Assembly (NCBI GenBank): GCA_003222675.1
Contig: QHWT01000049.1
Location: 41,257-105,256 of the forward strand
Source: Acidobacteriota bacterium
GTDB taxonomy: Bacteria > Acidobacteriota > Vicinamibacteria > Vicinamibacterales > 2-12-FULL-66-21
Direction of reading: 5' to 3'
Length of the DNA stretch: 64,000 nucleotides
Shown here: positions 25,918 to 33,017 of the stretch, in pieces
Layout of the letters: each line of letters opens with the position of its first letter
Numbering within the stretch: position 1 is the first letter of the stretch
Notes under the pieces: model-generated
Seen by the model: only the letters and a program-made list of their open reading frames with translations
What the model was told of the DNA's origin: nothing
Database searches by the model: none
Made by a program: the position numbers and the translations under genes

Positions 25918-26591
25918 GGCCGCCTCGCTTTCCGGGGCGTGGGGCGCGGGATCCGGGATGCGGCGGTTCTCACGTTCGCGACGCCGCGGACGAACATCTC
26001 TATGATGGCATCTACGTCATTCACGGGCGCGTAACGACGGGCGCTGAGGATCCAGTTGGTGGCCATCTCGTCCAGTCCGCCGAAGAACAGCTTGGCGGCC
26101 AATGTCGGATTGATCTCGCGCCGGAAAGCGCCCGTGGCCTGCCCCTCGACGATGACCTCGCGGATGATGCCGAGGTACTCGCGCAGCGCCGTCGCCGAGA
26201 ACCGCTCCATGAATTTCGTGGACTGCCGCAACTCGACCTGGAACACGACCGCGAGGCTGCGGTCACGCCCCATGCGACCGAGATGAACGCGGGCGATCGC
26301 ACGGAGACGCTCGACCGGATCCTTTATCGGGGCCACCGATGCGCGTCCCTCCTCGATCCATTCGCGCATCGTCCGGTCGAAGATCGAAACGAGCAGGTCG
26401 TCCTTGCTGCGGAAATACAGGTAGACGGTGCCGGCCGCGACGCCGGCCGCCCGCGCGACGTCCGCGACCTGCGCGTTGAAGAACCCGCGGCTCGCGAACA
26501 CGTCGGTCGCGGCGCGCAGGATGGCGTCGCGCTTGTCGCCTCTTTCGAGCAGGGGGCGGGCGGTGGCGGTGGTCACTGAATGAATGGTCAT
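25914..26591 (-). CDS. TetR-family regulator, FadR-like
   Basis: 225 aa. N-terminal TetR helix-turn-helix at about residues 20-65 (RDAILRAATDVFASRGFFNA; VADVARAAGVAAGTVYLYFR; SKDDLLVSIFD). The all-helical ligand domain resembles Bacillus FadR-type acyl-CoA sensors (LAVVFQVELRQSTKFMERFS; INPTLAAKLFFGGLDEMATN). It overlaps fadN by 4 bp and heads the beta-oxidation operon, so it is probably its acyl-CoA-responsive repressor. A TGAATGA-N4-TCATTCA palindrome overlaps its start codon. The C-terminal RIPRPTPRKARRP comes from a GGGATCCGGGATGCGG-type repeat. A GTG at 26576 is an alternative start. Confidence 0.9.
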   Translation of the reverse strand: MTIHSVTTATARPLLERGDKRDAILRAATDVFASRGFFNAQVADVARAAGVAAGTVYLYFRSKDDLLVSIFDRTMREWIEEGRASVAPIKDPVERLRAIARVHLGRMGRDRSLAVVFQVELRQSTKFMERFSATALREYLGIIREVIVEGQATGAFRREINPTLAAKLFFGGLDEMATNWILSARRYAPVNDVDAIIEMFVRGVANVRTAASRIPRPTPRKARRP

Positions 26592-26594
26592 TCA
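26577..26594. promoter_or_regulatory. Putative FadR-type operator TGAATGAATGGTCATTCA
   Basis: A perfect 7+7 bp palindrome with a 4-bp centre, overlapping the ATG of the tetR gene (26589-26591). It closely matches my recollection of the Bacillus FadR box (TGAATGAMTANTCATTCA), with one mismatch in the centre. A further half-site TCATTCA lies at 26615-26621. Binding here would block the whole fad operon and the regulator itself. Confidence 0.65.
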
Positions 26595-26618
26595 TTTCGG
26601 GTTGGATTGTCAAGTCAT

Positions 26619-26712
26619 TCACGGCTCACGGTTCACGGTTCACGGTTCACGGTTCTGGTTCCTGGTTCCGGGTTCCGGGTTCCGATTCCGGGTTCAGAGT
26701 TCCAGGTTCGGG
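26619..26712. repeat. GGTTCAC / GGTTCCGGG repeat tract
   Basis: Copies of GGTTCACGGTTCACGG pass into GGTTCCTGGTTCCGGGTTCCGG-like units and AGAGTTCCAGGTTCGGG. The tract lies between the divergently read tetR upstream region and the 3' end of the four-helix-bundle gene and encodes that gene's last roughly 25 residues. Confidence 0.75.
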
Positions 26713-27186
26713 TGGTGCGCCCGAACCGTTGTTTCTGGGAGGTCCTTCGTCTTCGACGCGTTTGCGAGGGCTTGACTCAAAGGGCGGCGCGTCGCCATGT
26801 GCATAGTCCGGATAATTGTCGCCGCACTTTATGAGATATTCGTGGAGCCGTGTCGTCGCGCCGAACGCGCGTCTGGACAGGCGCCACAGGCGATTGAATT
26901 CCTCTTCGTTGACGTAGTTTTTCGTGAGCGCCTTTTGTAAGTGATTTTGCGTTTCACCGAGCTCGCCGAGAGCGTCCCGTAACCGCTGCGCAAATGGTTT
27001 CGGTCGGTACCGCGCGAACCCTTCTGCGATGTTCGCCGGGGCGCTGCTCGTGGAATCCCGAATTTGATCGCAGAATCCGAAATCCCTCGAAACGAGTGGC
27101 TTCGCAAGTATTGCTTCCACTCCCAGTCGAAGTTCCTCTGAAAGCCGCCAACAATCGAGTTGTTCGTGATGTCGTGCTATTGCCAT
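26647..27186 (-). CDS. Four-helix-bundle protein (23S rRNA intervening-sequence/S23 family)
   Basis: 179 aa from the ATG at 27186 (ATG 27204 is also possible). Residues 1-125 carry the S23/four-helix signature: LDCWRLSEELRLGVEAILAK, ..FGFCDQIRDSTSSAPANIAE, GFARYRPKPFAQRLRDALGE, LGETQNHLQKALTKNYVNEE, then a last helix ending HEYLIKCG. The family is found inside rRNA insertions and as free genes; its molecular role is unclear. The remaining C-terminal part (NGSGAPPEPGTLNPESEPGT) is translated repeat DNA and unlikely to fold. The track ORF start (27651) lies in the neighbouring ABC permease and is wrong. Confidence 0.8.
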   Translation of the reverse strand: MAIARHHEQLDCWRLSEELRLGVEAILAKPLVSRDFGFCDQIRDSTSSAPANIAEGFARYRPKPFAQRLRDALGELGETQNHLQKALTKNYVNEEEFNRLWRLSRRAFGATTRLHEYLIKCGDNYPDYAHGDAPPFESSPRKRVEDEGPPRNNGSGAPPEPGTLNPESEPGTRNQEPEP

Positions 27187-27219
27187 GCTCAGGCCGAAGC
27201 ACATTCCATGCCGAACCAC

Positions 27220-27297
27220 GCACCATGAACCATGAACCATGAACCATGAACCGTGAACCGTGAACCGTGAACCGTGAACCGTGAACCGTGAACCTAC
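27220..27297. repeat. GAACCATGAACCGTGAACC heptamer tract
   Basis: About ten copies of GAACCRT/GAACCGT between the four-helix-bundle gene and the end of the ABC permease gene. Same family as 5117-5265 and 23570-23697, in the orientation that reads GGTTCAC on the minus strand. Confidence 0.85.
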
Positions 27298-28106
27298 TTC
27301 CACCTCGTAAGAATCGTCTCCCGTTCGAACAGCGCTTCGCTGAGCCAAATCAGGAAGATCCAAGTTACCGCCAAGGCGAGCGCGAGGAGCAGCAGCAGCG
27401 GCGTCGTGACGATGAACGCGCCGGCAATCTGGCCGATCAGCATCAGCACGAGCGGCAGGACGATGAGCACGGCAATCTGTTGTGCGCTCCGCGCGTCGTT
27501 CACGCGCGACGAGACCGCAATCGTCATCTGCAGTGCCGTCAGCGACGCGAAGGGTCCGACGAGACCCAGAAGGATCACGCTCCGCACGCTGACGAGCGTC
27601 GCGGTGACGCCGGGCAATGCCGTCGCGCCCACGAGCAGCACGTAGATGCACACCCCCGCGAGCTCGATTGCCAATGACGGCAGGAACGACGCCAGCACCT
27701 TCGCCAGCAGGATCTCTGAGGTCGACATCGGCGACGTCAGCAGCGGCTCCAGCGTGCGTCCCTGCTTTTCTCCGACGACGCTGTAGGCCGCGAGGGAGAC
27801 GGCGCCGAAGATCGGCGCGACGAGGAAAAGAAGGAGGAACTGTTGAAACAGAAACGCCTGGGCCGCCGCGTCGGGCGGGAGCCTGCCGAGACCGGGCACG
27901 CGCCCGCGCGCGAGCGAGACGACGTGTTGAAGGACTCGATCGGACGTGATCGACTGACCCGTCATGCGCGGAATGCCGATGACGACCACGAACGGCAGCA
28001 CCGTGCAGACGACAACGAGCAGGATCACCGGAGCGATCGCCGCGGGGCTCGAGCGGAACTCGCGGAGCTCCTTGCCCATCAGGACAACGATGCGATCCGC
28101 CTTCAC
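27294..28106 (-). CDS. ABC-2 type transporter permease
   Basis: 270 aa. N-terminal cytosolic stretch (KADRIVVLMGKELREFRSSP), TM1 (AIAPVILLVVVCTVLPFVVV), an extracytosolic loop with a Leu/Phe-rich helix, the conserved cytosolic EKQGRTLEPLLTSPMSTSEILLAK element typical of ABC-2 exporters, and four further TMs (FLPSLAIELAGVCIYVLLVG; LLLLLALALAVTWIFLIWLS). It starts with GTG and overlaps the ATPase stop by GTGA. It pairs with the ATPase at 28103 as an exporter. The substrate is unknown. Confidence 0.9.
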   Translation of the reverse strand: MKADRIVVLMGKELREFRSSPAAIAPVILLVVVCTVLPFVVVIGIPRMTGQSITSDRVLQHVVSLARGRVPGLGRLPPDAAAQAFLFQQFLLLFLVAPIFGAVSLAAYSVVGEKQGRTLEPLLTSPMSTSEILLAKVLASFLPSLAIELAGVCIYVLLVGATALPGVTATLVSVRSVILLGLVGPFASLTALQMTIAVSSRVNDARSAQQIAVLIVLPLVLMLIGQIAGAFIVTTPLLLLLALALAVTWIFLIWLSEALFERETILTRWK

Positions 28107-29182
28107 GAACCGTGAACCCCTGAACCGTGAACCCCTGAACCGTGAACCGATGAACCGTGAACCGATGAACCGTGAACCGATGAACCGTGAACCGATGAAC
28201 CGTGAACCGATGAACCGTGAACCGATGAACCGTGAACCGATGAACCGTGAACCGGTGAACCGTGAACCGGTGAACCGAGAAGCTTCAGATAAACCTCTTC
28301 TAATGGCGGCTCTTCATCAAACGCTTCGCGGATCTCCGCTCCCGCATCGACCAGCGACCGGATGACGACCGGCGTCATCCGATCCGGCGCTTCGAGCACC
28401 ATCGACAGATCCGTTCCGTGGATCTGCACGTCCTGTCCGCCGGCCCGCGCGGCGACGGCGGCAAGCGCCGGCAGCGGCGGATATGACGTCAGCATGCGCA
28501 CGCGCAGGCGGCGCCCGAACAAATCACGGCGCAACGCGGCAGGCTCGCCGACGGCGACCAGCGTGCGGCTCACCAGGCCCACGCGATCGGCGACGCGCTC
28601 GACCTCGTCGAGATTGTGCGTGGAGACGACGACGGTGCGCCCCTGGTGCCGCAGATCGCGGAGGAGATCGCGAACGGTGCGCGACATCTCGGGATCGAGA
28701 TTCGCCGTCGGCTCGTCGAGCAGGACGACCTCCGGGTCGTGCACGAGCGCGCGGCCCAGCGCAAGCTTCTGCTTCATGCCCTTCGAAAGGAGCGCCACGC
28801 GATCCGCCCGGCGATCCCACAGCTCGAACAGTCGCAGGATGCGCTCGACGGCGAGCGCCGCGCCGCGAACGCGGAAGAGGCGCGCGTACACCAGCAGGTT
28901 CTCGTCGACGGTAAGGAGATCCCACAGGCCCGGCGTTTCCGTCATGAAGCCGATACGCGCGCGAAGTGCCGCGCCCGACGCGCGCGTGAACGTCTCGCCA
29001 TCGATTGCCACGCGGCCCGATGAAGGAGGGATCAGCCCGCCAATCATCCTCAGTATCGTCGTCTTTCCCGCGCCATTCGGGCCGACGAGGCCGAAGACCT
29101 CGCCCGGACGGACCTCGAACGTCACGTTGTCGACGGCGCTCCGGTCGCCGAAGCGGCGGGTCACGTTGGTGACGGAGACCAC
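28103..29182 (-). CDS. ABC transporter ATP-binding protein with a VHGSS-repeat tail
   Basis: 359 aa from the GTG at 29182, the first start after the upstream repeat; the track start (29440) would be repeat-encoded. Walker A GPNGAGKTT, signature LSKGMKQKLALGRAL, Walker B VVLLDEPTANLDPE and switch STHNLDEVERVADRV are intact, so it is an active ABC-2 exporter ATPase. After ..EVYLKLLG, about residue 305, the protein continues as about eleven copies of VHGSS/VHGSP/VHGSG encoded by a 15-bp tandem repeat and stops only at the permease start codon. No good Shine-Dalgarno precedes the GTG. Confidence 0.88.
   Translation of the reverse strand: MVSVTNVTRRFGDRSAVDNVTFEVRPGEVFGLVGPNGAGKTTILRMIGGLIPPSSGRVAIDGETFTRASGAALRARIGFMTETPGLWDLLTVDENLLVYARLFRVRGAALAVERILRLFELWDRRADRVALLSKGMKQKLALGRALVHDPEVVLLDEPTANLDPEMSRTVRDLLRDLRHQGRTVVVSTHNLDEVERVADRVGLVSRTLVAVGEPAALRRDLFGRRLRVRMLTSYPPLPALAAVAARAGGQDVQIHGTDLSMVLEAPDRMTPVVIRSLVDAGAEIREAFDEEPPLEEVYLKLLGSPVHGSPVHGSSVHGSSVHGSSVHGSSVHGSSVHGSSVHGSSVHGSGVHGSGVHGS
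28110..28279. repeat. 15-bp tandem repeat (AACCGATGAACCGTG), in frame in the ABC ATPase gene
   Basis: Roughly eleven units, mostly AACCGATGAACCGTG, flanked by AACCCCTGAACCGTG and AACCGGTGAACCGTG variants. The unit is 7+8 bp derived from the GAACCGT heptamer family, giving a period divisible by three. Read on the minus strand it encodes V-H-G-S-S. The last units contain AGGGG 4-8 nt before the permease GTG and could serve as its Shine-Dalgarno. Confidence 0.9.
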
Positions 29183-29199
29183 GAGTGAATGGTAATCGT

Positions 29200-29438
29200 T
29201 GTCGGGATGCGGGGTGCGGGATCCGGCGTGCGGGGTGCGGGATCCGGGGTGCGGGGTGCGGAGTGCGTCGCGAGTGTTGACTTCCGCATCCCGGTCTGCC
29301 GACGCGCATACTGTGAGCGAAGCCGCGCCGCACCCCGCGTCCCAAACCGCGCACCCCGCACCCCGCGTCCCGCACCCCGCACCCCGCACCCCGCACCCCG
29401 CGCCCCGCACCCCGCACCCCGCACCCCGCGTGAGTAGC
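29200..29438. repeat. GCGGGGTGCGGG / CACCCCGCACCCCG tracts
   Basis: Two blocks in opposite orientation (GCGGGGTGCGGGATCCGG at 29208-29265; CCGCACCCCGCACCCCGC at 29325-29430) around a 60-bp spacer, able to form a long stem. The block lies between the divergent ABC ATPase and CsoR-like genes. The same family occurs at 40573-40665. Confidence 0.85.
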
Positions 29439-29513
29439 ACTTTCGGCGTATGGCGACCCGAAGCGCATCAGGGGTATAGTTCCGCCAGCCCCCCGAGCTA
29501 CGAGCAGGACCCC

Positions 29514-29789
29514 ATGTTGGATGAATCGCAGCAGCAGGCGATCGTCACGCGCTTGAATCGAATCGAAGGGCAGGTGAGAGGAATCCGGCGAATGGTGCAG
29601 GAGCCGCGCCTGTGCGTCGAGATCCTGCAGCAGCTCTCGGCGGCCGAAGCCGCATTGAATCGCATCAGCCTCGCGGTCTTCAAGTTTCACGTGGAGAGGT
29701 GCGTCCCCGAAGGCATCGGCAAGGGGGAGCCGGAGCGCGGAAAGCAGCTCACAGAACTCGTCGATATCTTCGATCGATTCGCGAAATAA
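29514..29789 (+). CDS. CsoR/RcnR-family metal-sensing transcriptional regulator
   Basis: 91 aa from the ATG at 29514. It carries the family signature RLNRIEGQVRGIRRMVQEPR with Cys34, His59 (FKFHVERC) and Cys63, the Cys-His-Cys pattern that binds Cu(I) in CsoR, so copper sensing is most likely; an RcnR-type nickel/cobalt sensor would use other ligands. All-helical cytosolic tetramer. Just upstream lies a GGGGTATAG...CCCCCC tract of the kind bound by this family, but no clear operator. No copper transporter lies next to it; the neighbours are a TonB receptor and an ABC exporter. Confidence 0.88.
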   Translation: MLDESQQQAIVTRLNRIEGQVRGIRRMVQEPRLCVEILQQLSAAEAALNRISLAVFKFHVERCVPEGIGKGEPERGKQLTELVDIFDRFAK

Positions 29790-29996
29790 TAGTGACCGGA
29801 TCCGGACAATTGAAGTCCGCCCAGGTTTTCTGGATTCGCTCTCGAGCCCCCAGCTGCAGATCGGCCTGAAAACGGCCAAAATCCGCCGTATATAGCGCTT
29901 GCAAAAGTGGCAAGGCTGCTTGCATAGTGTCCTGTCCGGTATCGTACACTGTCCGAAACCGCTATCCGCTTCGGGTCTTCTTCTGGGAGGATGGAG

Positions 29997-32846
29997 ATGA
30001 GAGTTGGAATAGCCAGGCTGACGGCGATCTGCGCCCTCATGCTGGCACTCGGCGCAGCACCGTCATTAGCGCAGGTCTCGACGGGGCGCATCGACGCCAC
30101 CGTCGCAGACACCACCGGCGCCGTACTTCCGGGGGTCGCCGTCGACATCAGCGGGCCGCAGAGCCACTCGGCGGTCACCGATGCGATGGGGGAAGTCCAC
30201 TTCCTGAACCTTGCTCCCGGCACCTACACCGTCAGCGCGAAGATCTCCGGCTTCAGCGATTACCTCAATAAGAACATCGCGGTCGGGACCGGCGCGAGCG
30301 TGCCGCTCCGAATCGCGTTGTCGGTTGCGGGCGTCGCGACGCAGGTCACCGTGACCGGCGAATCACCGGTGGTCGACACGAAGAAGACCACGACGTCCAC
30401 GAACGTGACCGTCGAGGAGCTTCAGAACATCCCGTCCTCGCGCGATCCCTGGGTCGTCCTGCAGACCGTGCCGGGCGTCATCGTCGATCGTGTGAACGTC
30501 GGCGGCGCCGAATCGGGGCAGCAGTCCGCGTACCAAGCGAAGGGCGCCAGCGGCGGCGAGAACACGTGGAACATGGACGGCGTGGCGATCACCGACATGG
30601 CCGCGCTCGGATCGACGCCGACCTATTACGACTTCGACATGTTCCAGGAGATGCAGGTCACGACGGGTGGCGCCGACGTGTCGAGCCCGACGCCAGGCGT
30701 GCAGTTGAACATGGTGCTCAAAAGCGGTAGCAACACGCCGCACGGATCCTCGCGAATCTATTTCGAGAACGAAGGCATGCAGTCAAAGAACCTGTCCGCC
30801 GACCTCGCCGCCGCTATCGGCGGCACCACGGGCAAGGGCAGCCGCATGCATCAGTACAAGGACTATGGCTTCGAGCTGGGTGGGCCCATCCTCCGAAATC
30901 GCGTGTGGGCGTGGGGAGCTGCGGGAAAGACGCACGTCGATCTGATTACCCTCGCAGGATCACACGATCGCACGGAACTGCAGGACACCTCCTTCAAGGG
31001 AACCGGCCAGGTCACGAGCGGCCTGCGCACGAACTTCACCTTCTTCCGTGGGAATAAGGAAAAATTCGGCCGCGGCGCGGGCCCGACGGTGTCTGATGAA
31101 TCGTCTTACAACCAGACCGGACCGACGAGTCTCTACAAAGGCGAAGGCAATCTGGTCATCGGCAACAGCCTGTTTCTCTCGGCCAAGGCGTCGCACGTGA
31201 AGGGCGGGTTCCAGCTCGCGGCACGCGGCGGTCCGACGACGCAGATGTATATCGACGACGGCGGCGTGACCCACGGCTCTGCCGACACGTATAAGACCAG
31301 ACGTCCGCAGAACAACTTCTCGATCGATGGCAATACGTTCCGCGGCCATCACGAGCTGAAGTTTGGCTTTGGCTGGCGCAAGGCGTCGGTTGATTCCAGC
31401 GACGTGTACCCGGGAAATGGAGTAATCACGCAATTCAATGGGTATCCCGACCTGATCGCGAAAATCACCAGGCCAGGGCACTTTCTGACCGATACGGTGT
31501 ACTCGAGCGCCTACGGCGGCGACACGATGACATGGGATCGGCTGACGCTGAACCTCGGCCTGCGGTGGGATCGTCAGGCCGCATCGCTGGGCGCTGCATC
31601 CGTGCCCGGCAGTTCCGTCCTCCCGTCGCTGCTTCCAGCCTTGACGGCGACGCCCGCGAAAAACGCGGTCGTCTGGAACGCGGTGACGCCTCGCATCGGT
31701 GTCAACATTGCGCTGGACGAGAACCGGAAATCGCTGGTGCGCGCCAGTTATGCGATGTTCGCATCGCAGCTTGGCGCGACGGCCGCAGGTACGATTTCCG
31801 CGATTCAGTATTCGGCGATTTACTACTACGCGACCGATTTGAACGGGAATAAGATTGCCGACCCGAACGAAATCGAGTTCGGTCTTGGCAACATCGGGTA
31901 CTACGGGTTCGATCCGACCGACCCGTCACGTCTCACGACGATCAATCAGATCGGCAAGTACAAAACGCCGCTTACCCATGAAGTGCTGCTCGGCGCGGAC
32001 CACGAACTGCTGACGAATTTTGGGATCAGCGGCACGGTCACGTGGCGGTACTTCCAGAACTTCAACTGGAGTCCACTGATTGGCGTGACTTCGGCGAACT
32101 ACCACCAGACGGGCACTCTCACGGCCAACGCGGATCCGATCGGCTCTTTCAGCGTGCCCTTCTTTGCAATTGACTCGTCGGCTGTTCCGCCAGGCGGCGG
32201 TCATAGCTACGAGGAGCACAAGGGCTATCACCAGCGGTTCCTCGGCTTCGAGGCGAGCGCCACGAAGCGGATGTCAAATCGCTGGATGGCGAGATTCGGA
32301 TTCTCCACGAACGATCATCGGGAGTACTTCAACGGGGCGAATGCGCTCCAGGACCCGACCCCGGGGCCAGCGTCTCCGAATATAGACGGTGGCGTCGTCG
32401 TTACTCGAACCGGCGGTAGCGGCAAGAGCAACATCTACATGGTGCTGCCCAAGTACCAGCTCGTGGCGAACGGCATGTATCAGGCGGTGTGGGGCATCAA
32501 CCTCGGGGCCAACTGGGTGGTGCGGCAGGGCTACGCGATGCCATACTTCCGTAGCAACGTGGCGACGACTGATCCTTTGTCGAATTTCAAGAGCGTACTC
32601 GTCGTGGACGACGTCACGCGCTTCCGGCTGCCGAGGGTGAGCTCGCTGGATGTGCGGCTCGAGAAAGAGTTCAGGATCGGCCGCGCGCACATGATGGGTG
32701 ATCTCGACGTGTTCAATGTGACGAACAGCGCGACGGTGCTGGGCCGTCAATTCGACCTCCGGCGCACGGGCGCCACCGGGTTCAACAAGGTGCTTGAGAT
32801 CATGAACCCGCGCATCCTGCGCGTCGGCGCACGGATCAACTTCTAG
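29997..32846 (+). CDS. TonB-dependent receptor, Oar-like
   Basis: 949 aa. GGGAGG ends 6 nt before the ATG at 29997, so that start is preferred over 29991. Signal peptide (RLTAICALMLALGAAPSLAQ), carboxypeptidase-regulatory-like domain (GRIDATVADTTGAVLPGVAV), plug domain (VTGESPVVDTKKTTTSTNVT; SSRDPWVVLQTVPGVIVDRV), barrel, aromatic C-terminus (RILRVGARINF). It is the same paralogous family as 1-641 and 923-3814. It is monocistronic: a strong terminator follows. The 29790-29996 gap before it shows no gene. Confidence 0.95.
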   Translation: MRVGIARLTAICALMLALGAAPSLAQVSTGRIDATVADTTGAVLPGVAVDISGPQSHSAVTDAMGEVHFLNLAPGTYTVSAKISGFSDYLNKNIAVGTGASVPLRIALSVAGVATQVTVTGESPVVDTKKTTTSTNVTVEELQNIPSSRDPWVVLQTVPGVIVDRVNVGGAESGQQSAYQAKGASGGENTWNMDGVAITDMAALGSTPTYYDFDMFQEMQVTTGGADVSSPTPGVQLNMVLKSGSNTPHGSSRIYFENEGMQSKNLSADLAAAIGGTTGKGSRMHQYKDYGFELGGPILRNRVWAWGAAGKTHVDLITLAGSHDRTELQDTSFKGTGQVTSGLRTNFTFFRGNKEKFGRGAGPTVSDESSYNQTGPTSLYKGEGNLVIGNSLFLSAKASHVKGGFQLAARGGPTTQMYIDDGGVTHGSADTYKTRRPQNNFSIDGNTFRGHHELKFGFGWRKASVDSSDVYPGNGVITQFNGYPDLIAKITRPGHFLTDTVYSSAYGGDTMTWDRLTLNLGLRWDRQAASLGAASVPGSSVLPSLLPALTATPAKNAVVWNAVTPRIGVNIALDENRKSLVRASYAMFASQLGATAAGTISAIQYSAIYYYATDLNGNKIADPNEIEFGLGNIGYYGFDPTDPSRLTTINQIGKYKTPLTHEVLLGADHELLTNFGISGTVTWRYFQNFNWSPLIGVTSANYHQTGTLTANADPIGSFSVPFFAIDSSAVPPGGGHSYEEHKGYHQRFLGFEASATKRMSNRWMARFGFSTNDHREYFNGANALQDPTPGPASPNIDGGVVVTRTGGSGKSNIYMVLPKYQLVANGMYQAVWGINLGANWVVRQGYAMPYFRSNVATTDPLSNFKSVLVVDDVTRFRLPRVSSLDVRLEKEFRIGRAHMMGDLDVFNVTNSATVLGRQFDLRRTGATGFNKVLEIMNPRILRVGARINF

Positions 32847-32849
32847 GCA

Positions 32850-32985
32850 CGAATCACACGGATCGCACGGATCCGAGTCACAATCGCGGTAACCTGGAAC
32901 CCCGGGGCTTCTTAAAGGAGCCCCGGGGTTTTTTATCCGCGGAAGCCACGGATCTCACGGATCACAACCGCGAATCATGCGAATC
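32850..32985. repeat. CACGGATC(ACA/TCA)CGGATC short repeats
   Basis: GAATCACACGGATCGCACGGATCC before the terminator and CCACGGATCTCACGGATCAC after it. They belong to the ACGGATCACACGGAT family that also makes up part of the 151-bp array at 62350-63100. Confidence 0.6.
32898..32934 (+). terminator. Rho-independent terminator
   Basis: AACCCCGGGGCT, a nine-base loop (TCTTAAAGG), AGCCCCGGGGTT, then a T-run. A 12-bp GC-rich stem plus T-tract, 52 bp after the TonB receptor stop. This is the clearest intrinsic terminator in the window. Confidence 0.93.
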
Positions 32986-33017
32986 TAATGATGCCGGCGT
33001 CGTTGGAGGTTCGCGTC

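Noticed and set aside
28110-28279. CRISPR or VNTR of non-coding type
   Set aside because: Period 15 with no spacers, lies in frame in the ABC ATPase gene, so treated as a coding repeat.
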